The notes beneath the pieces were generated by a model that was given only the letters and a program-made list of their open reading frames with translations, was not told where the DNA came from and ran no database searches. From JBGZEX01 sp041846495 (GTDB taxonomy: Bacteria > Bacteroidota > Bacteroidia > Bacteroidales > Marinifilaceae), in NCBI GenBank assembly GCA_041846495.1, contig JBGZEX010000037.1:1-5679 (forward strand): a DNA stretch of 5,679 nucleotides, in the 5' to 3' direction. The position numbers and the translations under genes were made by a program. This document shows, one piece after another, positions 1 to 5,679 of the stretch (positions within the stretch are counted from its first letter, which is position 1; each line of letters starts with the position of its first letter).

Positions 1-5
1 AACAT
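1..5 (-). other. Possible start codon of a divergent gene leaving the left edge
   Basis: On the minus strand an ATG lies at 5-3, followed by two further bases before the window ends. It sits about 20 nt downstream of the start point expected from the minus-strand TACCTTTG element at 39-32, and the stretch between is A-rich, as is usual for Bacteroidota leaders. That spacing is the only support. No coding sequence can be read, so the product is unknown and the call is an inference. Confidence 0.3.
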
Positions 6-20
6 AAATTCCGTTTTTTT

Positions 21-39
21 TATCTTTGGTGCAAAGGTA
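21..39. repeat. Imperfect palindrome made of two facing TAnnTTTG elements
   Basis: The sequence TATCTTTG-GTG-CAAAGGTA is an inverted repeat with 8-base arms, one mismatch and a 3-base centre. Each arm matches the -7 consensus on its own strand, so it reads as two -7 elements pointing at each other. It could also be an operator-like site overlapping the divergent promoter. A -33 box for the plus-strand arm would lie before the window and cannot be checked. Confidence 0.3.
32..39 (-). promoter_or_regulatory. Candidate divergent promoter, -7 element TACCTTTG
   Basis: Read on the minus strand, 39-32 is TACCTTTG followed by CACC. This matches the Bacteroidota -7 consensus TAnnTTTG and the sequence that commonly follows it. 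I do not find a clear TTTG at the -33 position (about plus-strand 59-63), which lowers confidence. It would drive transcription leftward, out of the window. Confidence 0.4.
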
Positions 40-90
40 GTATATTTTATATTACATTAGTGTTGCTTTGCTGTTTTTTATTTTTTACGT

Positions 91-120
91 TTTGTATCCT
101 TCCGAAAAAACTTATCTTTG
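91..120 (+). promoter_or_regulatory. Bacteroidota-type promoter of the phosphofructokinase gene
   Basis: TTTG at 91-94 (-33 box) is followed after 18 bases by TATCTTTG at 113-120, an exact match to the TAnnTTTG -7 consensus of the Bacteroidota primary sigma factor. Transcription should begin around 125-128, giving a leader of about 25 nt before the ATG at 151. The leader has no convincing Shine-Dalgarno sequence, which is normal for this phylum. Confidence 0.75.
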
Positions 121-150
121 TGCGAGGTAGTTCTTTAACGGATAAGATGT

Positions 151-1161
151 ATGAAGATTGGTATTCTTTCGTCGGGCGGAGATTGTCCCGGCATTAATGC
201 GACCATTCGCGGGGTAGGCAAAACGGCTATTATGCACTATGGTATGGAGGTGATAGGCATCCATAACGGCTTTACGGGGTTGCTTAATCGGGATGTGGAG
301 GTGTTCACCGAACGAACGCTTTCGGGTATTCTGAACCTGGGAGGGACGATTCTCGGGACTTCACGTGAGAAACCTTTCAAAAAGATTATTCAGTCCGGTG
401 ATAATAAGAAACCGGAAATCATTCGTCAGAATTATATGGATATGGGACTTGACTGTCTTATCTGCATCGGTGGGAATGGTACGCAAAAGACGGCGAACAA
501 ACTTTCCCAGATTGGTCTGAATGTGATAGGAGTACCTAAAACAATCGATAATGATATTTATGGAACGGATATCACGTTCGGGTTCGATACGGCCGTCAAT
601 ATTGCAGCAGAAGCCATTGATCGGCTGCATTCGACAGCCAGCTCGCACAAGCGCGTGATGGTGGTCGAAGTGATGGGCCATAGCGCCGGATGGATCGCGC
701 TCTATGCCGGTATGGCAGGTGGGGCAGATATAATTCTTATTCCCGAACTAGGTTTTGATATTCATAAAGTCAATGAAAAGATATTGCACCGTTTGCACCT
801 CGGCAAACCGTATTCAATTATTGTCACGGCCGAAGGATTGAAGACAGACCGTCCCAGTCCGGCCGATTATATTTCGCATGCGGTAGAAGAGGCGACAGGC
901 ATTGAGGTACGTCAGACAGTGCTTGGATATATTCAGCGTGGTGGAAATCCCTCTCCTTTCGACCGAAATCTCGCTACACTCCTTGGGGGACATGCTACCG
1001 AGCTTGTCGCTCAAAAACAGTTCGGACGTATGGTCTGTTTAAAAGACGGGAAAATCGGCTCTGTGCCGCTCGCTGAAATTGCGGGAAAGACGAAGCGCGT
1101 ATCACCCGATAATGATCTTATTAAACAAGGGGAGCGTATGGGAATTTCGTTTGGAGTATAG
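151..1161 (+). CDS. pfkA: 6-phosphofructokinase, mixed-signature (group III-like) type
   Basis: Phosphorylates fructose 6-phosphate to fructose 1,6-bisphosphate, the committing step of glycolysis, in the cytosol. The 336-residue length fits the compact bacterial PfkA family. Visible motifs: SGGDCPG at 8-14 (phosphoryl-donor loop), R72, GGNGT at 107-111, PKTIDND at 129-135 with the catalytic Asp at 133, SSHKR at 164-168, VMGHSAG at 174-180, E228, and LGYIQRGG at 258-265 ending in the conserved PFDR. Two positions are informative. Gly110 (E. coli Gly104) is the ATP-type residue, while Lys130 (E. coli Gly124) is the residue usual in PPi-dependent enzymes. This pairing is known from the mixed-substrate group III. 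The E. coli Mg-site Asp103 is Asn109 here, and E. coli His249 is Tyr260. The ATG at 151 is chosen because the family N-terminus MKIGILSSGGD begins there; an ATG at 147 is out of frame. ATP is the more likely donor, but specificity is not certain. The gene has its own promoter and is separated from menF by 141 bases. Confidence 0.93.
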   Translation: MKIGILSSGGDCPGINATIRGVGKTAIMHYGMEVIGIHNGFTGLLNRDVEVFTERTLSGILNLGGTILGTSREKPFKKIIQSGDNKKPEIIRQNYMDMGLDCLICIGGNGTQKTANKLSQIGLNVIGVPKTIDNDIYGTDITFGFDTAVNIAAEAIDRLHSTASSHKRVMVVEVMGHSAGWIALYAGMAGGADIILIPELGFDIHKVNEKILHRLHLGKPYSIIVTAEGLKTDRPSPADYISHAVEEATGIEVRQTVLGYIQRGGNPSPFDRNLATLLGGHATELVAQKQFGRMVCLKDGKIGSVPLAEIAGKTKRVSPDNDLIKQGERMGISFGV

Positions 1162-1240
1162 GTGGTTGATTTTCGAGAGCATTCTTTGAGCAGATAAAAG
1201 TAGTAAACGATAATTAATCCGTATTTCTTGTCGTTTTTTT

Positions 1241-1271
1241 TTCGCGGAAATTCAGCTTTTTTCTATGTTTG
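1241..1271 (+). promoter_or_regulatory. Promoter of the men operon
   Basis: TATGTTTG at 1264-1271 matches the Bacteroidota -7 consensus. A TTCG at 1241-1244, one mismatch from TTTG, lies 19 bases upstream at the end of a run of nine T (1234-1242). The predicted start of transcription is about 1276-1278. This puts the ATG at 1303 roughly 25 nt into the message, the same leader length as for the phosphofructokinase gene. The rest of the 1162-1302 gap shows no gene and no convincing terminator hairpin. Confidence 0.6.
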
Positions 1272-1302
1272 CAGTATGTGTAAGAAATATCTTCCTGTGG
1301 GT

Positions 1303-2409
1303 ATGAAAGAGGCGGTGACTCATTGTCTGGATTCTTTCGTGCCGTTTTATTTATATCGTTTGCCCGAGCGGGAGGGAGGACGGCTGGGTTTCGGAGTTTC
1401 GCTGAGCGGACGAATAGAGCGTAAGCCGGCGGATTTTTCCGTTCCCGGTTTTGTTGCGGTTCCTTTCGATTCGGAAGAAGAGGCTTACTTCATTCCGGGG
1501 GAATTCGAATGCGGGGGAGATTTGACGGATAAGGCGGTGCGGGATTTGAAGGATGCCGTATTCTCCGGTATCCGTATGCCTTGCCCGGAATCCGGAGATA
1601 TGGATAAGGAAGCTTACCGTACGGCTTTTGAGGAGATCATGCGCCGGATAGATTTCGGGGTATTGGAAAAGGTGGTTTTATCCCGCACCTTGACCCTTAA
1701 GAGGGGCGATTCCGGATTCTCCGACGTTTTTTCTTATTGGGAGTTGCTCCGAAAGGCTTATCCCCATGCTTTCGTTTTTCTCTATTTTATTCCGGGAAAG
1801 GGAGTATGGGCGGGAGCGAGTCCGGAACTCCTGTTGGATTATGCGGAAGGACGCGTAAAGACGATGGCTTTGGCCGGAACCGGACTTATATCGGCCGAAG
1901 GTGGACTTCTTAAGCCGTGGACACAAAAAGAGATAAAAGAGCAAGGAGTAGTAAGGGACTATATTCGGGAAGTGCTTGAAAATCGTTGTCACAACGTAGA
2001 GATGTCGGAGACCCGCACCTTTATGGCCGGGAATATTTGCCATTTGTGTACGGATTTTACGGCTTTGACCGGAGACGGCTTAGAAAGCTTGCTCAAGGCG
2101 CTTCATCCTACCCCGGCACTCGGCGGATTCCCCCGTAAGGAAGCTTTGGCGTGTATCCGGGAGGTCGAGGTGCATGAACGCAAATTTTACGGAGGATATT
2201 TGGGGCCTGTGGGTAAGGATGTTGCAAGATTGTATGTGAACATCCGCTCGATGGAATTGTTTCCCGGGGCATTCCGGCTTTATGTGGGAGGAGGTATAAA
2301 CGGAGATTCGGTATTTGAAGACGAATGGGAAGAGACCTCGGATAAGGCGGCTACTCTTTTGAATGTGCTTGGAGTACATTTCGTCGGAGATAAGGCGGAT
2401 TTTAAATGA
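1303..2409 (+). CDS. menF: Isochorismate synthase MenF
   Basis: Isomerises chorismate to isochorismate, the first committed step of menaquinone synthesis. From the ATG at 1303 it is 368 residues. The C-terminal chorismate-binding domain is complete: KVVLSR at 123-128 (Lys123 corresponds to the general base Lys190 of E. coli MenF), GASPELLL at 171-178 (Glu175, general acid position), ALAGTG at 189-194, KEIKEQ at 209-214 with a Mg-ligand glutamate, HPTPALGG at 268-275, YGGYLGP at 296-302, YVNIRSM at 311-317 and EWEE at 341-344 (second Mg-ligand region). The N-terminal part is shorter than in the 431-residue E. coli protein. The frame stays open back to a TTG at 1228 and includes an ATG at 1276. 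Both are less likely starts because the promoter -7 box lies at 1264-1271 and transcription should begin near 1277. By sequence alone EntC/DhbC-type isochorismate synthases look alike; the menD neighbour, 9 bases downstream, decides for MenF. Confidence 0.93.
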   Translation: MKEAVTHCLDSFVPFYLYRLPEREGGRLGFGVSLSGRIERKPADFSVPGFVAVPFDSEEEAYFIPGEFECGGDLTDKAVRDLKDAVFSGIRMPCPESGDMDKEAYRTAFEEIMRRIDFGVLEKVVLSRTLTLKRGDSGFSDVFSYWELLRKAYPHAFVFLYFIPGKGVWAGASPELLLDYAEGRVKTMALAGTGLISAEGGLLKPWTQKEIKEQGVVRDYIREVLENRCHNVEMSETRTFMAGNICHLCTDFTALTGDGLESLLKALHPTPALGGFPRKEALACIREVEVHERKFYGGYLGPVGKDVARLYVNIRSMELFPGAFRLYVGGGINGDSVFEDEWEETSDKAATLLNVLGVHFVGDKADFK

Positions 2410-2418
2410 TAATGCAAG

Positions 2419-4155
2419 ATGATGGATTCGGATTATTCGGATAAGAAAGGCGTAAGCGTATTGATGGATTTATTCGAGATGAAGGGCATACGTAAACTCG
2501 TTATGTCGCCCGGTTCGCGAAATGCTCCTCTTTTGTTTTCTTTCTCCCGGAATCCCGCTTTCGAGAAATACGTGATTGCGGATGAGCGTTCCGCCGGTTT
2601 TTTCGCTCTCGGATTGGCTTTGGCCTCGGGTGAAGCCGTAGGACTGGTTTGTACTTCCGGTACGGCCATGTTGAATTATGCTCCTGCCGTTGCCGAGGCT
2701 TTTTACAGGGGGATTCCTTTGGTTGCGGTGACGGCCGACCGTCCGGCCGAATGGATCGACCAGGACGAGGGACAGACGATTCGACAGAAGGGAGCTATGG
2801 CCGGTTTCGTTAAGTCGTATTGCAGCTTGAGAGCGGAATTCGATACTTCCGCCTCGGCATGGTATGCCAATCGTCGTTTGAATGAGGTGTTGAACCATGC
2901 CCTGATGCCCCGGCGAGGACCCGTACACATCAATATGTCGTTTTGCGAACCGCTATACGGGATTTCTTCCGGATATTCCGGAAAAGAGCGGGCGATAACG
3001 TTGGTGAGGGAACGGCAAGAATTGCCGGAAGAGGTATGGGATATGCTCGTAAAGCGGTTTTTGGAAGCTCCCAGAGTGATGATCGTCGCCGGTTTTTATC
3101 CTCCCGACGAAGACGTGTCCGCCGCATTGCAGGATATATGCAAATTTCCCCATACGGTTTTGTTTGCCGAGAGTCTCTCCAATATCCGTACGGATACGGG
3201 GATATGTACGGTAGACCGGGTATTGGCTGCAGCCGGAGAAGACGAATCGCTTTATCCGGAACTCCTTATTTCTTTCGGAGGCTCGTTGATTTCCCGTATG
3301 TTGAAAACTTTTCTACGGAGGGCGAAACCTGCGGAGCATTGGGGGATAGACGAGAGGTTTCCGGCTCCGGACACTTTTTGTGCGCTTACCCATCATATAT
3401 GTACGGGAGCTTCGGGCTTTTGGAAGGAATTCGCCGGACGGTTGAAAGACAAGGCACCGGCGTCCCTCTCACCGGAAGGAGTTTCCTATGCCGGTTCGTG
3501 GCAGAAGATAAAACGGAAAGCAGACCTTCTTCACCGTACCTTTATGGCGGATGCGGGATGGAGCGACCTCAAGGCTTTCGAAGTGATTTTACGGCATATT
3601 CCCCATGATGCTGCTTTGCATGCGGCTAATTCCACGCCCGTACGTTATCTCCAATTATTCGAACACACGCATTATGCGGGAGGAGAATGGAGCAATCGCG
3701 GAACCAACGGAATCGAGGGGGCCACTTCCACGGCAATGGGGTTTTCCGAAGTATATTCCGGGACCACCCTTTTGATTACGGGAGATCTGAGTTTTATGTA
3801 CGATTCCAATGCTTTGTGGATGCCTTATGTAAACGGGCGGATGCGGGTAATCGTGATGCGTAACGGAGGAGGGGGGATATTCCGTTTTATTCCCGGGCCG
3901 GATTCTTTGAAGGAATTGGAGACCTGTTTCGAGACTCCGCTCGAAGTTCCCGTAAGGGAAATGGCCGGAGCTTACGGATGGAGATATATGAAGGCCGCTT
4001 CCGCCGAAGAACTGGAAACGGTGTTGCCTTCGTTTTTCGCATCCGGCGACAGGGCGGTCCTGCTCGAGGTGGAAACGCCGAGGTTTGAAAACGCCCCTGT
4101 ATTGAAATCGTATTTTACATATATTTCGGGGGAGTCTTACCCCGTAAACCGATAG
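2419..4155 (+). CDS. menD: 2-succinyl-5-enolpyruvyl-6-hydroxy-3-cyclohexene-1-carboxylate synthase MenD
   Basis: Thiamine-diphosphate enzyme that decarboxylates 2-oxoglutarate and adds the resulting succinyl semialdehyde carbanion to isochorismate, giving SEPHCHC. The 578 residues cover the full family length. N-terminal pyrimidine-binding domain: SPGSR at 30-34 (substrate-binding Arg34), ADER at 54-57 (Glu56, the cofactor-activating glutamate, E. coli Glu55), TSGTA at 79-83, TADRP at 105-109 and QTIRQ at 119-123. The middle domain is more variable. C-terminal diphosphate-binding domain: SNRGTNGIEG at 425-434 (Arg427, equivalent to E. coli Arg395) and the Mg/ThDP motif GDLSFMYDSN at 455-464, followed by RNGGGGIF at 481-488. 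All key residues are present, so it should be active. The start is ATGATG at 2419-2424, so the protein may begin at the first or second Met. It follows menF by 9 bases with no room for a promoter. It ends 18 bases before menB, and no menH lies between them. Confidence 0.96.
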   Translation: MMDSDYSDKKGVSVLMDLFEMKGIRKLVMSPGSRNAPLLFSFSRNPAFEKYVIADERSAGFFALGLALASGEAVGLVCTSGTAMLNYAPAVAEAFYRGIPLVAVTADRPAEWIDQDEGQTIRQKGAMAGFVKSYCSLRAEFDTSASAWYANRRLNEVLNHALMPRRGPVHINMSFCEPLYGISSGYSGKERAITLVRERQELPEEVWDMLVKRFLEAPRVMIVAGFYPPDEDVSAALQDICKFPHTVLFAESLSNIRTDTGICTVDRVLAAAGEDESLYPELLISFGGSLISRMLKTFLRRAKPAEHWGIDERFPAPDTFCALTHHICTGASGFWKEFAGRLKDKAPASLSPEGVSYAGSWQKIKRKADLLHRTFMADAGWSDLKAFEVILRHIPHDAALHAANSTPVRYLQLFEHTHYAGGEWSNRGTNGIEGATSTAMGFSEVYSGTTLLITGDLSFMYDSNALWMPYVNGRMRVIVMRNGGGGIFRFIPGPDSLKELETCFETPLEVPVREMAGAYGWRYMKAASAEELETVLPSFFASGDRAVLLEVETPRFENAPVLKSYFTYISGESYPVNR

Positions 4156-4173
4156 AACTTACAATTAAAATAG

Positions 4174-4998
4174 ATGAATATGAGAGAATGGAAGGAAATA
4201 AAGAAATACGAGGATATTTTATTCGAGTATTTCGAGGGAATAGCCAAGATAACCATCAACCGGCCTAAGGTTTATAATGCTTTCCGGCCGCAGACGAATG
4301 CCGAGATTCTGGATGCCATGGATATATGCAGGGAGCGTCTGGATATAGGCGTAGTCGTTTTGACCGGAGCCGGCGATAAGGCTTTTTGTTCGGGAGGAGA
4401 TCAGCATGTGAAAGGGATGGGAGGGTATATCGACGGAGAAGGAGTTCCCCGATTGAATGTATTGGATGTGCATAAGGCCATCCGTTCTCTGCCCAAGCCC
4501 GTCATTGCCATGGTCAACGGTTATGCCATAGGAGGAGGGCATGTGCTTCATGTGGTATGCGATTTGACGATAGCGGCCGAGCATGCCCGTTTCGGACAGA
4601 CCGGGCCCAAGGTCGGGAGTTTCGACGGAGGTTTCGGTTCTTCTTATCTTGCCCGTTGTGTAGGTCAGAAGAAGACGAGGGAGATCTGGTTTTTATGCCG
4701 TCAGTATACCGCTGCGGAGGCCGAAGCTATGGGGATGGTAAACAAGGTGGTACCTGCCGCGAGGTTGGAGGACGAAACGGTGGACTGGTGCAAGACGATA
4801 TTGAGCCGGAGTCCGATGGCGATCCGGATGATTAAACGGGCTTTGAATGCGGAGCTCGACGGCCAGAGAGGATTGATGGAGTTTGCAGGGGATGCCACCC
4901 TTATGTATTATCTTATGGAAGAAGCTCAGGAGGGGAAAAATGCCTTTTTGGAAAAGCGGACTCCGGATTTCGACAAGTTCCCTAAATTCCCGGGTTGA
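4174..4998 (+). CDS. menB: 1,4-dihydroxy-2-naphthoyl-CoA synthase MenB, type I
   Basis: Crotonase-fold enzyme that closes the second ring of the naphthoquinone, converting o-succinylbenzoyl-CoA to DHNA-CoA by an intramolecular Claisen (Dieckmann-type) condensation. It has 274 residues; E. coli MenB has 285. The match to E. coli is very strong over FCSGGDQ (71-77, oxyanion hole), the mobile loop with GGYIDGEG (83-90), NVLDVH (95-100), YAIGGGHVLH (117-126), FGQTGPKVGSFDGG (140-153) and EIWFLCRQY (170-178). Ser149 and Asp151 match the catalytic Ser161/Asp163 of E. coli. Tyr246 in the C-terminal helix matches Tyr258, which reaches into the neighbouring subunit's site. The QTG at 142-144 has Gly where type II enzymes carry Asp, which marks the type I class that uses bound bicarbonate as base. 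The 18-base gap after menD is A-rich and has no promoter. An in-frame ATG two codons on (4180) is a possible alternative start. The stop TGA shares its A with the menC start. Confidence 0.97.
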   Translation: MNMREWKEIKKYEDILFEYFEGIAKITINRPKVYNAFRPQTNAEILDAMDICRERLDIGVVVLTGAGDKAFCSGGDQHVKGMGGYIDGEGVPRLNVLDVHKAIRSLPKPVIAMVNGYAIGGGHVLHVVCDLTIAAEHARFGQTGPKVGSFDGGFGSSYLARCVGQKKTREIWFLCRQYTAAEAEAMGMVNKVVPAARLEDETVDWCKTILSRSPMAIRMIKRALNAELDGQRGLMEFAGDATLMYYLMEEAQEGKNAFLEKRTPDFDKFPKFPG

Positions 4999-5679
4999 TG
5001 CTTAAGGCCGATTATATCCCCTATACCTTGAAATTCAGGGAGCCGGCAGGGACGTCGCGGGGCGTTTTGCATACCAGGCAGACTTATTTCGTGAGGGTAT
5101 ACGACGATGCTTTCCCCTCTCGGGCAGGTTACGGCGAGGCGGCTTTATTCCGGGGATTGAGTGCGGAAGAGGGAGCGGATTACGAAGAGCGGCTGGCGGA
5201 GGTTTGCAACGGCGTTTGCGAGTTTACTCCCGACGTCTGGCAGGCATATCCTTCTTTGTGTTTCGGGATGGAAACGGCGCTTGCCGACTTCGAGGGCGGG
5301 GGATTGCTTTTTCCCTCGGCTTTCACTTCCGGCGAGGCGGGGATTCCCATAAACGGTTTGATATGGATGGGGAGTTTCGAAGCTATGCGAAGGCGTGTGG
5401 AGGAGAAACGGGAGGAGGGTTTTTGCTGTATAAAACTTAAAATCGGGGCTATCGATTTCGAATCGGAACTCGCTTTGGTACGGATGGTCCGCGAGAAATT
5501 CGGGAAGGATGCCGTTATTCGTCTCGATGCGAACGGAGCTTTCGAAGAAGAGGAGGCTATGTATAAATTGGAACGTTTATCCGCCTTCGGAATCCATTCG
5601 GTGGAGCAGCCCGTCAGGGCCGGGAATTACGGGGCTATGCGCAGGATTGCGGCGAATGCCCCTGTTGCCGTGGCCTTGG
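4998..5679 (+). CDS. menC: o-Succinylbenzoate synthase MenC (3' end outside window)
   Basis: Enolase-superfamily enzyme that dehydrates SHCHC to o-succinylbenzoate. I translated the frame by hand from the ATG at 4998; it stays open for 227 codons to the window edge. The N-terminus MLKADYIPYTLKF and the AGYGEAAL at 43-50 are the family's capping domain. The barrel part shows IKLKIG at 145-150 (K-x-K, with Lys148 as the expected catalytic base), RLDANG at 175-180 (Asp177, first Mg ligand) and SVEQP at 201-205 (Glu203, second Mg ligand). The window stops just after VAVAL, where the third ligand, usually Asp followed by Glu, would come; the last base, G, fits an Asp codon. The second catalytic Lys is also outside. 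The start overlaps the menB stop by one base (TGATG), so translation is probably coupled. Enolase-superfamily paralogues such as dipeptide epimerases share these motifs, but the position after menB favours MenC. Two short plus-strand frames inside (from 5161 and 5204) are shadows. Confidence 0.92.
   Translation, partial: MLKADYIPYTLKFREPAGTSRGVLHTRQTYFVRVYDDAFPSRAGYGEAALFRGLSAEEGADYEERLAEVCNGVCEFTPDVWQAYPSLCFGMETALADFEGGGLLFPSAFTSGEAGIPINGLIWMGSFEAMRRRVEEKREEGFCCIKLKIGAIDFESELALVRMVREKFGKDAVIRLDANGAFEEEEAMYKLERLSAFGIHSVEQPVRAGNYGAMRRIAANAPVAVAL

Noticed and set aside
361..1014. Minus-strand open frames at 361-681 and 814-1014 inside the phosphofructokinase gene
   Set aside because: They lie entirely antisense to a clearly conserved gene, have no promoter or recognisable protein motif, and are low-complexity His/Arg-rich shadows.
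1162..1242. Rho-independent terminator after the phosphofructokinase gene, suggested by the nine-T run at 1234-1242
   Set aside because: I find no stable GC-rich hairpin just before the T run, and the run sits next to the -33 box of the men promoter, where T-rich DNA is expected.
1678..2928. Minus-strand frames antisense to menF and menD (for example 1678-2043, 2080-2379, 2470-2928)
   Set aside because: All are antisense to well-conserved coding sequence, with unusual composition and no supporting promoter or family motif.
2943..3608. A 221-codon plus-strand frame inside menD
   Set aside because: The MenD frame through the same stretch is continuous to the conserved C-terminal motifs. The overlapping product is very rich in Arg and Gly and looks like a GC-driven shadow.
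5161..5440. Two short plus-strand frames at 5161-5352 and 5204-5440
   Set aside because: Both lie within the open menC frame that carries the KLKIG, DANG and EQP motifs. They are out-of-frame readings, and there is no sign of a frameshift in menC.
1303..5679. A novel biosynthetic or defence system
   Set aside because: Every gene in the block is a confidently recognised menaquinone enzyme with intact catalytic residues. No mobile element, CRISPR array, tRNA, long repeat or unexplained gene is present.

Overview
The window reads as a Bacteroidota chromosome segment, most likely Bacteroidales. The evidence is: promoters of the TTTG / TAnnTTTG type used by the Bacteroidota primary sigma factor; A/T-rich translation leaders with no clear Shine-Dalgarno; and a compact menaquinone operon in the order menF-menD-menB-menC with no menH between menD and menB. 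I cannot name the genus.

Layout. Positions 1-150 are an AT-rich regulatory region. It holds a good promoter for the first gene (91-120) and, facing the other way, a TACCTTTG element (minus strand, 39-32) followed by a possible ATG at 5-3. A divergent gene may therefore begin at the very edge of the window. Positions 151-1161 encode a 336-residue phosphofructokinase with an unusual mixture of ATP-type and PPi-type active-site residues. Positions 1162-1302 are non-coding and carry the promoter of the second unit. From 1303 to the end all genes are on the plus strand and tightly packed: menF (isochorismate synthase), menD (SEPHCHC synthase), menB (DHNA-CoA synthase) and the first 227 codons of menC (o-succinylbenzoate synthase), which runs off the right edge.

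How the genes work together. MenF makes isochorismate from chorismate. MenD adds the succinyl semialdehyde unit from 2-oxoglutarate to give SEPHCHC. After loss of pyruvate (the MenH step, no gene here), MenC dehydrates SHCHC to o-succinylbenzoate. After CoA activation (the MenE step, not in the window), MenB closes the naphthoate ring. The product feeds menaquinone, the quinone used in anaerobic fumarate respiration in this group. The phosphofructokinase has its own promoter and a different arginine-codon profile, and it appears to be a neighbour rather than a pathway member.

No undescribed multi-gene system is visible. The points worth a second look are the phosphofructokinase active site, the missing menH, the menF start codon and its embedded promoter, and the facing promoter elements at the left edge.
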